64,000 nucleotides of DNA, taken from positions 325,145 to 389,144 of the forward strand of contig CAWJXW010000010.1 in assembly GCA_963846925.1 (NCBI GenBank), given 5' to 3'. A model generated the notes under the pieces. That model did not search any database. It was not told the origin of the DNA and worked only from the letters and a program-made list of their open reading frames with translations. Of the stretch, positions 56,805 to 64,000 are shown piece by piece (position 1 is the stretch's first letter; each line of letters starts with the position of its first letter). The position numbers and the translations under genes are program-made. This stretch comes from JAQBQB01 sp963846925. GTDB taxonomy: Bacteria > Gemmatimonadota > Gemmatimonadetes > Gemmatimonadales > Gemmatimonadaceae.

Positions 56805-57200
56805 TCAGGGCAACCAATTCTTCGTCCACACCAATAGAACTCCGCACTTCATTGCCGCGGGATCGCGATACTGAAACGGCATGCTTGGGTCCCAGTGAGC
56901 ATGGGTTTCAACCATCGCAATGCTCTGAGGGTTGCGCGTGTAAAGCTCGATCGACGCCTCGCGCGAGTCGCGGTAATGCCTCCGTCGATGTAAACGCTGC
57001 ATCCCTACCGAGGAAGGCGCGCGCGTCTCGAATCGTACGAAACTGCGACACGCGCGTGGAATCCATGAAGTACCCGATGTGTAGGGCCTTACGCTCTTCG
57101 AACCGGCGAGCAAACGCTGACGCGCGGTCTGGGCCGTCACTACTACGCGGGTAGCTCGTGGATCTTCCGCACCTCGACCGCGACGAACGCCGTGTCTCGG
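56805..57200 (-). CDS. Hypothetical protein, two frameshifts
   Basis: About 130 aa when joined: DTAFVAVEVRKIHELPA, then ASAFARRFEERKALHIGYFM, FRTIRDARAFLGRDAAFTST and EASIELYTRNPQSIAMVETH, ending AAMKCGVLLVWTKNWLP. Breaks near 57150 and 56985; start not identifiable. No known family, but frame-to-frame continuity supports a real gene. Confidence 0.5.
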   Translation of the reverse strand, partial: PRHGVRRGRGAEDPRATRVVVTAQTARQRLLAGSKSVRPYTSGTSWIPRACRSFVRFETRAPSSVGMQRLHRRRHYRDSREASIELYTRNPQSIAMVETHAHWDPSMPFQYRDPAAMKCGVLLVWTKNWLP

Positions 57201-57204
57201 GTCG

Positions 57205-58160
57205 TTAGTCTGCGGCGGCGGCGATGGGCTGCACGCCGATCCCAAGGATCTCGATCTCGCGCGTTCCGATGGGCACGTTCACCAGCGCGAATCGACCGTC
57301 TGGGCCCGTTCGGACTTCGTCGGCTCCGCTCGTGATCACTCTCGCTCCGACGACCGGCTGGCCATCGCCATCACGGACAAGCCCCGCGACTGCACCGCGC
57401 TTTGTCGTGGCCGATCGGTCGTGGATCCCAGTAGAAAGTCGCGTCGTTCGACGCGCGGGCGATGATCGTCGTGGGGCAATAGTTCCAGCAGCCCGCTCGA
57501 CAATGAGTCCTTTCGCGCGAACACACGAAGCGTCGCGTCCGAAGGAATGCCGCAGAGCACGTACCCGCCGGTCGAGTCGGATCGTGCTTCGCCGCCCCAC
57601 GCCTGTTCGACCACGGTCGGCTGCGTTTTCTTAATCGCCGACGAGTCGATGCCGAGAGCGATCCAGCGGACGACGACCGTCGCACCGCCGAGCGGCGTTT
57701 GTCGGTCGGCGGCGCGCACCGTGCCGAATACGAAACCCGTGTCGCGCGGCACCGCGCCCCCTCCACACGCGGTGCGCCAGAGGGACGCGAACGAGGGAAT
57801 CGACAAATGCACCGTGTCGCGTCCGTCGCGAACGAGCGCCTTGGTCGATGCGCCTGAAAGACCGAGCGAGTCGAACGCGGAATGCAGGATGGAGATGGTG
57901 TACGACCCCGGCGGCAGCGCGAGGTGGAATACGCCGAGCGAGTCGCTGCTGGTGCTCTGGTCGACGCCAGCGACGGTGATGAAACCACCACGCAGGGGCT
58001 CGCCGCGGAGGCTGTCGTAGGCAACGCCCGTAACTGCTACGGTCCCCGCGGGCGACTGAGAACTCGCCGGCGATCCTGCGATCGCGAGGCTCGTAAGAGC
58101 CACGCGGACGACTCGGCTCACCATTAGGCTCATGACACCCCGAGTAACCGAATACCTCAT
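57205..58160 (-). CDS. Secreted carboxypeptidase-regulatory-like protein, one frameshift
   Basis: About 318 aa when joined. A signal-like start (VVRVALTSLAIAGSPASSQS), then three beta-sandwich units of the CarboxypepD_reg type: GVAYDSLRGEPLRGGFITVA, FGTVRAADRQTPLGGATVVV and GLVRDGDGQPVVGARVITSG. The last unit is in a second frame from about 57430. Surface or periplasmic scaffolding protein; no receptor barrel attached. Confidence 0.78.
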
Positions 58161-58213
58161 GAGCGCGCCGCACCGCGTTCGTTCGCTCGAACAGGCATCT
58201 TAACGGCCTCAGG

Positions 58214-58771
58214 CTATCGCACCCGGATCCCAACGCTGATCGCACCCATCGAAAGCGCGTCACCGCGATACCGACCCAGATCCATCAGGCGGAGCCCCAT
58301 TCCGATTCCGACATGCTGCAGCGGATACAACGCGACGTCGATCAGACCCACCTTCGCGGTGACAGGCGTGGCAGCGGCTTGCAAAACCGAGTTAACCTGG
58401 TACCACGCCGGGCCGACGCCAACCCGTGCCTCTGCAAAGCTGAACGGTTTAGCGACAACGCCGAGTGCTGCGCTCCAGCCGCTCAGCTTAGGGTACCCCG
58501 GGAAGCAGTGACCGGGGTCGGGTACACAGATCGCATCGCTGGAACCAAGCTGCGCGAAAATATCACGCGACAGATCCAGGAAAATGCCGACGCGTCTGGG
58601 CATGTAACGAACTGCCCCGGCAAACTGAAGGCCTGGGAGTTGCCGCGCGTCGTATGCGCCACCGCGGCCATCACCATCGACAAGGCCCGTCATGGCACTG
58701 AATGACACCGCGCGCTGTGCCTGCAAGGTCGTCGCGAATGTCATCGATACCAAAAGTCGACACCATTTCAT
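58214..58771 (-). CDS. Small outer-membrane barrel-like protein
   Basis: 185 aa, frame intact. Signal peptide MKWCRLLVSMTFATTLQAQ, then alternating strands (LQFAGAVRYMPRRVGIFLDL, AEARVGVGPAWYQVNSVLQA, VGIGMGLRLMDLGRYRGDAL) and a terminal Val-Arg strand (SVGIRVR). Two Cys in DAICVPDPGHCFPG. Similar in style to the proteins at 59976 and 60643. Confidence 0.62.
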   Translation of the reverse strand: MKWCRLLVSMTFATTLQAQRAVSFSAMTGLVDGDGRGGAYDARQLPGLQFAGAVRYMPRRVGIFLDLSRDIFAQLGSSDAICVPDPGHCFPGYPKLSGWSAALGVVAKPFSFAEARVGVGPAWYQVNSVLQAAATPVTAKVGLIDVALYPLQHVGIGMGLRLMDLGRYRGDALSMGAISVGIRVR

Positions 58772-59023
58772 GAGTCATGATGAGAAAGGGAATGACGTGG
58801 AGACTGTCGCGTCGTCGCGTCCGACCTCCAGAACGGTTTTGCCAGCGAGCACATCAATGCGTTTACGGAATTCGCACTCTTACACGCTCATTGACCGGCT
58901 GCGAACAACATACTAATAGTGGTTTGGTGAGCACACACGCAACTAAGTCGGCGCTAGCTAACCCGCACGTCAAACGCGAGGCTGTGATCGAGGTCACGGC
59001 CCACCGCACGGAGGTGGATGTTG

Positions 59024-59470
59024 ATGAAAGGAATCGTTGGAATCGTGACACTCGCAAGCTTGCTTGTCCTCCGTCGCGACGCGCCGGCACAGCAGTCTGA
59101 CACGAGTGCGTCCAGTAAAATCACCGACAGGCTCTCCGTGGTCCCTGACCCTCGACTGTCACTCTACCCGCGCACCGACGCTGTTCTCGGCGACCCCGCG
59201 ACAACGGCCCTCGAGCGTCTCGCGCGATCGGTCAAGGCATCAGCGGCTGACACAACGCAAAAGCTCTGGCCCGAATTCGCCCTCGGCGGGGGCATCGTCG
59301 CGGCCCTCGCCGTGACTGGCTTCGCCCTCTTGAAATGCGATGCCAACTGTCGGGACGACGGGTCACTCGGCCGGTTACCCCCGTTTGTCGTTGTCGGTGC
59401 TCTCGCAGGCGCGGGGATTGGCGCAGCGATCGGCTTGATCGTGGATTCGAGCAGGTCGCCCGGGCCATAG
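59024..59470 (+). CDS. Small secreted/membrane protein with glycine-zipper-like end
   Basis: 148 aa from ATG 59024 (GGAGG nine bases upstream; ATG 59018 is too close). Signal segment KGIVGIVTLASLLVLRRDAP, a charged middle with TALERLARSVKASAADTTQK, then helix ALGGGIVAALAVTGFALL and the Gly-rich end ALAGAGIGAAIGLIVD resembling glycine-zipper domains. Envelope protein of unknown role. Confidence 0.65.
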   Translation: MKGIVGIVTLASLLVLRRDAPAQQSDTSASSKITDRLSVVPDPRLSLYPRTDAVLGDPATTALERLARSVKASAADTTQKLWPEFALGGGIVAALAVTGFALLKCDANCRDDGSLGRLPPFVVVGALAGAGIGAAIGLIVDSSRSPGP

Positions 59471-59485
59471 CCACAAAGGCCACCT

Positions 59486-59941
59486 TCAGGGGGTGCAGGC
59501 AGGACCTTGAACCGCTTGTGTTCCCCCCGGAAGCGTGATGGTCCATCCAGCCGCCGTGGCCGGCACGAATGCAGACGTGCTGGGTGAGGCCTGGATCCGA
59601 GACTCCGATGGCGGCCACACGCCGAGCGACACCGGCTTAGCGGTGTTCCAGACGAACGTTGTCGTTTCTCCCGGGCCGATGACGCGGAATGTTGACGAGA
59701 TCGGGATGGTGACACAGAGCTGAGGCCCAGTCATGGTGCCGAGGTCCAGAGACCAATCGCCCCCAGGGGTGTTGGGCTGATTGCTTGGAAAGGCCAGGAC
59801 TCTTTCGGCGCTGCAAGGCCCAGGATCACAGCTGCCATTCGTGACCAGAAGAGTGACGTTGCTCGTTGGCTCTAGCGACGATGAGCAGGAAAGAGCAGCG
59901 AGCATGAGCGGCGGAATCGCGATCAAACGACGAAGGCGCAT
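59486..59941 (-). CDS. Small lipoprotein
   Basis: 151 aa. ATG 59941 with AGGAGA upstream; lipobox LAALSC in MRLRRLIAIPPLMLAALSCS. The rest is a beta-rich domain with two Cys pairs (NGSCDPGPCS, LCVTIPIS) and GETTTFVWNTAKPVSLGVWP. No known family; periplasmic or outer-membrane anchored. Confidence 0.72.
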   Translation of the reverse strand: MRLRRLIAIPPLMLAALSCSSSLEPTSNVTLLVTNGSCDPGPCSAERVLAFPSNQPNTPGGDWSLDLGTMTGPQLCVTIPISSTFRVIGPGETTTFVWNTAKPVSLGVWPPSESRIQASPSTSAFVPATAAGWTITLPGGTQAVQGPACTP

Positions 59942-59975
59942 GTTCTCTCCTGTCAGCCCGGTCGCGCGAATCTTC

Positions 59976-60623
59976 TCAGGGTCTCAGCACGACGCCGGCG
60001 GACAATCCCACATGATGGCGCCAGGCGTGCCACTGGTCATCGTTGAAGTCCGTGGATAGCCACGACGCGCGAACGCGGGCATCGACATGACGGCGGATAG
60101 CGGCGTCGACCCCAGTGCCAAGCTCGATCGCGGGCGACCATCCGTCGTTGCCTCCGACGGGCAGGTACGATCCCGAACTCGATGTTCCCTCGTATCCGAG
60201 ACCACCCAGCGCATCCGCGAACAGTCGTACCCTATGTGTGCCAAGACTCGTGCGGAGGCCAGACAGCAAGAGGAATTGGAAGTTCGACGCGTGAACGGTG
60301 TTGGCGCACGGACCCACCGGCAATTCGCACCCACCGGTGAATGTCCCTGAACGGAGTCCACTTCGGACGTCGAGCAGCAACGACCCCGCCGACGGCGGCA
60401 CCAAACGCTCCACCGAAACTGCCAACCCGCTGAGCGTACTCAAAGTGCTGGGGACGAGATCGGCGCGCTGATTCCCATATCCGAGAAACACTCGGACCTC
60501 GGATGACTGGGCCGCTGCGCCGGCCTGCGCGTGTAGTCGTGGCCATGCAGAAGCAAAAACGCCCGCAACGATGAAGCGCGAGCAACGTCGAAGTGATGGC
60601 AACATCTGGACTGGTAGGCGCAT
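59976..60623 (-). CDS. Outer-membrane barrel-like secreted protein
   Basis: 215 aa. The signal peptide ends WPRLHAQ; then eight or so amphipathic strands (SEVRVFLGYGNQRADLVPST, SNFQFLLLSGLRTSLGTHRV, RLFADALGGLGYEGTSSSG, VRASWLSTDFNDDQWHAWRH) and the last strand GLSAGVVLRP. A small OmpA/OmpW-type barrel is plausible. 34 nt before the lipoprotein gene, same strand. Confidence 0.65.
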   Translation of the reverse strand: MRLPVQMLPSLRRCSRFIVAGVFASAWPRLHAQAGAAAQSSEVRVFLGYGNQRADLVPSTLSTLSGLAVSVERLVPPSAGSLLLDVRSGLRSGTFTGGCELPVGPCANTVHASNFQFLLLSGLRTSLGTHRVRLFADALGGLGYEGTSSSGSYLPVGGNDGWSPAIELGTGVDAAIRRHVDARVRASWLSTDFNDDQWHAWRHHVGLSAGVVLRP

Positions 60624-60642
60624 ACAGGGTTCGCCGGCAGGC

Positions 60643-61173
60643 TTAGTGCCGTCCCGCCGGCCAGGCCCACCCGATCAGGCTCCCGAGGATCCCGCCGGCA
60701 AGCGCGCCTTCGCCGGCGAAGGCTACCGTCACACCGATGCGCCCGAGAACCGGATGACACGGATCTTGTTCGCAGCCGAGATTCAACTGAGAGCTGGCCA
60801 CGGCGCCGAGGACGCCCCGATCACGGCGCCCGTGACGAAGCCACGGCCCGCGTGTCCCGATCGCCGTTCGACGACGGAGTCCGCGCGCTGCGACGAATCC
60901 ATCCGTGACGTGCACGGGTGGTCTCGGCCGGCGGCAACGAAACCGATCAACGCTCCGGTCGAAACGGACACGGCGACGATGCGATGACTGCTCGTCTGAT
61001 CGTGCCGGTGCACGATCGTCGCCGGAATAGCGGCCGCGGCGCCGCCGAGTCCCGCGCCCACGATCGTCGACCATGTACGATCGGTCCTACACGCATCGCC
61101 CGGCTGCGCTGCGGCTCGTCGGGGCGACAAGCAGGCGAGCAACACGACGCATCCCAAGACGTTTATCCGGCAT
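60643..61173 (-). CDS. Glycine-zipper-like secreted protein, frame broken
   Basis: About 175 aa. Starts in a signal-like region (VVLLACLSPRRAAAQPGDAC), then WSTIVGAGLGGAAAAIPATI, VAVSVSTGALIGFVAAG, FVTGAVIGA, and after a shift near 60810 LGAVASSQLNLGCEQDPCHP and GEGALAGGILGSLIGW. Repeated small-residue helices suggest a membrane-inserting envelope protein. Start uncertain (61173 is an ATG in another frame). It ends 20 nt before the barrel gene. Confidence 0.5.
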
Positions 61174-61273
61174 GGATGTACAAGCCGCGCGGCGACAGAA
61201 GTTTGGCGAATGCGAGTTCGAACACCTGCAATCCGACGAGACAATGGCATGAACCCTCCGTGGTTGGTGGTGG

Positions 61274-61455
61274 TCAGCGACCGTGCAAGGGCTGGAGCTG
61301 CGACCTCGAACTGCGTCCACCGCCCTGACGCGGGATGACGAGCGTCAGCGCGAACGCAATCCCAGACTGATCGGGACGAAGCGAAACGGCGCGGGACCGA
61401 TGACGACGGTGCCGGCGACAAGAACGCTGACGAGCGCGAACCGTGTTCGAGGCAT
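61274..61455 (-). CDS. Possible small membrane protein, one frameshift
   Basis: ATG 61455 begins MPRTRFALVSVLVAGTVVIG and reaches FVPISLG; the next frame continues IAFALTLVIPRQGGGRSSRS and stops at 61274. Joined, this is a 60-aa protein with two hydrophobic helices. No ribosome site of note. Confidence 0.33.
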
Positions 61456-61657
61456 TGTGCGGCTTCGCTACGGGCGATGTCCAGAGCTGCACCGGTCAGC
61501 GTCGCGCCGGTGACATTCCGTAAAACAATAGAACGTCAGGATTGGCCCGATGCAAGTTCCAACATCACGTACGCCTGACCGGAAGAGGGTGTGTTACTAA
61601 AACGCCAATTACAACCAGTCGGTCGAAGGCGCGCGAGTCGCGGCAATGCACCGACGA

Positions 61658-62851
61658 CTAGCGAACGACGGTCACCTGGTTGGTCGATCCACCCGCGGAT
61701 GGAGCGCTGTCCGTCGCATCGACAGTGGCCTTCTTCGAGGAGCCGCGAAGAACAATCGACACGACGTTGCCGGTACCGGCTGGCTGCGTGGCGGCGGTGA
61801 TCGCGCCCCAGGCGGCGACGTCGGGCCCGCCGTTGTCGCTGATTCTCGCACTGTGCAGCTCGAGCTCGACCCGGTTGTCGGATGCCCGATTCGCGGCGGT
61901 GGCGACGGCGCCGTACGCTGCGACGCCTGCCCGGGTGGGAAATACGGCGGGGAGCGAGCCGAGGTTGTGCTCAAAGCTGCTCGTCTGCGCGGAAAAGCGC
62001 ACGATGTTCCGGCGCGCGAAGCTAGCACCCGTGGCATTTCCGCCAAGGAGAACGCAGCCGTTCCCGTTATCATCGAACCGGTCGCCGTTCGATTCGATCT
62101 CGACGGTCGCCCCGTCGGCATTGACGTTCGCCGCGAGACAGCCGGCGATGTTCCCGTGCGCGTAATTTCTGCTCAGCGTCGCGTGGATTCGCGCGCCGTC
62201 TGCTCCCTGCAGGTTGGCAACGCGAATCCCCTGCCCCGACCCGCTGGAATTGTTCGCGAGCTCGTTGTCGGTGAGCACGACCTCGAGGACGCGGCCGGCG
62301 GCAACCGCACCGACGTTCCGAACATCGAACCCGCGCGGACTGCCGCTGGCAACGACATGCGCGATCGTCACCGTCGTCGGGCCAGTCAAGAAGAGGTCTG
62401 TGGCGATCGCCGCCGCGCCATTTGCAGCGTTCCGTACGGTAAGCCACTCGATGGCGTTGCTGCCTCGTCCTACGCGCACCGCGCCCGTCAGCTGTGTACC
62501 GCTCGTGAGGGCTAAAGCGGAGAGGTTCGACGCGTCGATGATGACTGCGTCCGGGCGCCCGGGTTGCCCCGCGAGCGTCATGCCGCTCTGCAACTCGATG
62601 CGGCCTCCGTTCGGCTGGCTCCCGTCGAGCATGTACGTTCCGGGCGCGAGAACGATACGCCTGCCGGCATTGGCAGGGTCGTTGACCGCCATGTACAAGC
62701 TGGAGGCCGTCGACACGTCGATTTCGGCGTTCGCCCGCGCCGTCAGCGTGGGGCGGACCGACCAGTCCCGCGGAGAAAGCGAATCACCGGAGCACGCAGC
62801 GAGCGCAACCGCGGTGACTAGGAGCGTTGAACGCGTGGGTGCAATACGCAA
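61658..62851 (-). CDS. Beta-helix-type secreted lipoprotein
   Basis: About 397 aa, frame intact. TTG start at 62851 with GGGAGAAG just upstream; MRIAPTRSTLLVTAVALAAC has a lipobox. The body shows right-handed beta-helix features: repeats of short strands and Asn/Gly turns (ANAGRRIVLAPGTYMLDGSQ, NAIEWLTVRNAANGAAAIAT, DNELANNSSGSGQGIRVANL). Often polysaccharide-binding or lyase folds, but no catalytic residues can be assigned. Confidence 0.75.
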   Translation of the reverse strand: MRIAPTRSTLLVTAVALAACSGDSLSPRDWSVRPTLTARANAEIDVSTASSLYMAVNDPANAGRRIVLAPGTYMLDGSQPNGGRIELQSGMTLAGQPGRPDAVIIDASNLSALALTSGTQLTGAVRVGRGSNAIEWLTVRNAANGAAAIATDLFLTGPTTVTIAHVVASGSPRGFDVRNVGAVAAGRVLEVVLTDNELANNSSGSGQGIRVANLQGADGARIHATLSRNYAHGNIAGCLAANVNADGATVEIESNGDRFDDNGNGCVLLGGNATGASFARRNIVRFSAQTSSFEHNLGSLPAVFPTRAGVAAYGAVATAANRASDNRVELELHSARISDNGGPDVAAWGAITAATQPAGTGNVVSIVLRGSSKKATVDATDSAPSAGGSTNQVTVVR

Positions 62852-63214
62852 TTTTCTTCTCCCGATGTACGCATGACGAAGTCGCAAATGGAAAAGGGCA
62901 AACGGGCGCGTTCCCGCGCTCACTCGCGTGCGCCAAAGGTCCGACGCTGTTGGCCGAAGCGCCAGCCCGCGTATCGAATCGATGCTGTTGTCGCCGCGCA
63001 TCTCCCAACGGCCAGTGGAGTTCCTCTCGTCTTACTCGCGTCGAGGGCTCGCTTGGGCGTTCGCGGTTTGAGCGGCCCACTGAAGCGCAGGCGCTCTTCC
63101 CTGCGCTCAGGATGAGAAGCCGCCGCCCGCATTGATTTGATGACGGCGGACTCCGAGCGCGGTGCAATCGTGCATCATGCCGAGTTGCGCTTCTCTCTCG
63201 CCGCCGAGCACATT

Positions 63215-63805
63215 ATGGCCATGGCAGTGTTGCGCCCGCGTCGTTGGACCGCAGTGGAAGTGGAGGGTCTCGTCGAAGCGCGGGAGGGCTTGTCGCCGAG
63301 GTACGAGCTCGTCGACGGCGAGCTCCTCGTGACGCCAGCGCCGAGCGGCCGCCATCAGCGCATCATCTTTCGGCTCGCCGTCCTGCTGCACGAGTACGTG
63401 GCGCGCGAACGGCTCGGAGAAGTGCGCCTCGGACCCGGCAAGCTCGACCTGGTGACGGGCGAACGATACGAGCCGGATCTCATCGTCCTTCCCGCGATCG
63501 ATGGACGTCGACCGCCGGCCGCGGACGCCTCGATTCGGCCCTTGCTGATCGTCGAGACCCTCTCGCCCGGATCGTCGAGGCACGATCGCATCACGAAGCG
63601 GCGGTCGTTTCAGCGGAACGGTGTGCCGGAGTATTGGGTCGTCGACGGCGACGCCGAGGCGTTCGAGATCTGGCATCCTCATGACGAGCGGGCGGTGCTG
63701 GCGGACGACCGGATCGTGTGGCTGCCACAGGGAGCGGCGAACACGTTCGCGCTCGACATCCGCGCCTTCTTCGCTTCGGTGGCGGACGACGCCCCTCTGG
63801 GTTAG
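63215..63805 (+). CDS. Uma2-family (DUF820) restriction-endonuclease-fold protein
   Basis: 196 aa. MAMAVLRPRRWTAVEVEGLV then YELVDGELLVTPAPSGRHQR, GKLDLVTGERYEPDLIVLPA, IRPLLIVETLSPGSSRHDRI and VPEYWVVDGDAEAFEIWHP. The E-D-E/VE-K arrangement (DGE, PDLI, IVE, K in TKRRS) is that of the PD-(D/E)XK Uma2 family. Nuclease activity is usually unproven. Single copy next to the tRNA. Confidence 0.9.
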   Translation: MAMAVLRPRRWTAVEVEGLVEAREGLSPRYELVDGELLVTPAPSGRHQRIIFRLAVLLHEYVARERLGEVRLGPGKLDLVTGERYEPDLIVLPAIDGRRPPAADASIRPLLIVETLSPGSSRHDRITKRRSFQRNGVPEYWVVDGDAEAFEIWHPHDERAVLADDRIVWLPQGAANTFALDIRAFFASVADDAPLG

Positions 63806-63914
63806 AACTGGACCACGAATCCGGGCCGCAAATTCGGAGCCGATCGTCGATGCGAATGGGCGGACGTGGTCCCGGAGCAAGGCGGTGGAACGCGCCAGGT
63901 CGTTGGCCTCTTAA

Positions 63915-64000
63915 CGGATGGGGTGGGATTCGAACCCACGGTACGGTTTTGCCGTACACACACTTTCCAGGCGTGCGCCTTAAACCACTCGGCCACCCAT
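63915..64000 (-). tRNA. tRNA-Ser (anticodon GGA), 5' end beyond the window
   Basis: Minus strand: GGTGGCCGAGTGG (D-arm side), anticodon stem with CCTGGAAAG giving GGA, a long variable arm (TGTGTGTACGGCAAAACCGTA) and GGTTCGAATCCC T-loop, then acceptor CCCATCC. The matching 5' GGATGGG is cut after ATGGG at the window edge. CCA is not encoded. Class II tRNA as expected for serine. Confidence 0.93.

Noticed and set aside
63802..63996. Minus-strand ORF MAEWFKAHAWKVC
   Set aside because: Reads through the tRNA-Ser gene, a well-known false ORF.

Overview
The window is high-GC bacterial DNA that looks like a soil Gemmatimonadota-type genome. The reasons are the PadR plus ADOP (MacB/FtsX-like 'duplicated orphan permease') cassettes, many secreted carboxypeptidase-regulatory, TonB and beta-barrel proteins, LVIVD-repeat plus DUF305 neighbours, and dense gene packing with ATGA/GTGA stop-start overlaps. 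This is inference; no marker gene was searched. Many reading frames are broken by single-base shifts although protein similarity continues across each break. I read most of these as sequence errors and give the full extent of the gene.

Layout. 1-12 kb: end of an ADOP permease, tatA, a KdpD-like histidine kinase, an S9 peptidase, an Ig-like lipoprotein, an F420/NADP oxidoreductase-like protein, a HExxH-like lipoprotein, an intact PadR-ADOP pair and a YkuD-type L,D-transpeptidase. 12-14.5 kb: small orphan genes and a second F420/NADP oxidoreductase. 14.5-23.4 kb: a minus-strand locus reading TonB receptor > acyl-CoA synthetase > alpha/beta-hydrolase > SDR > MFS permease, three of its junctions being 1-nt or overlapping, headed by a promoter with two CG-centred palindromes and by a LacI-family regulator coupled to a TIGR02265/V4R-like protein. 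It looks like uptake and CoA-dependent breakdown of an ester or carboxylic acid. 23.5-28.9 kb: a GAF histidine kinase, an Omp85-like barrel, a Gln-rich secreted protein and a two-helix membrane peptide.

29-35.5 kb: a plus-strand four-gene overlapping operon of ABC exporter, PLD/cardiolipin-synthase-like protein, secreted metallophosphoesterase, and a protein joining a kinase-like catalytic loop to an outer-membrane barrel. This is the least ordinary system in the window. It converges on a sigma factor > 70-aa protein > DUF3943 operon. 37.7-38.9 kb is a non-coding stretch with a 203-bp inverted-repeat element, a nine-unit array of 21-bp hairpin repeats and a strong terminator.

39-48 kb: an orphan repeat-adjacent protein, a remnant of an FAD amino-acid oxidase overlapping ychF, an internally deleted class V aminotransferase, a double-VOC protein, an LVIVD-repeat protein with DUF305, PepSY and orphan genes. 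48.6-52 kb: an arsenic operon (arsR-arsM-arsC-phosphoesterase-aquaporin) with two ArsR-like operator candidates. 52.6-56.4 kb: a Crp/Fnr regulator and a second PadR-ADOP pair. 56.4-63.8 kb: mostly orphan secreted proteins and small barrels, a beta-helix lipoprotein, a Uma2-family protein, and at the right edge a tRNA-Ser(GGA) cut by the window end.
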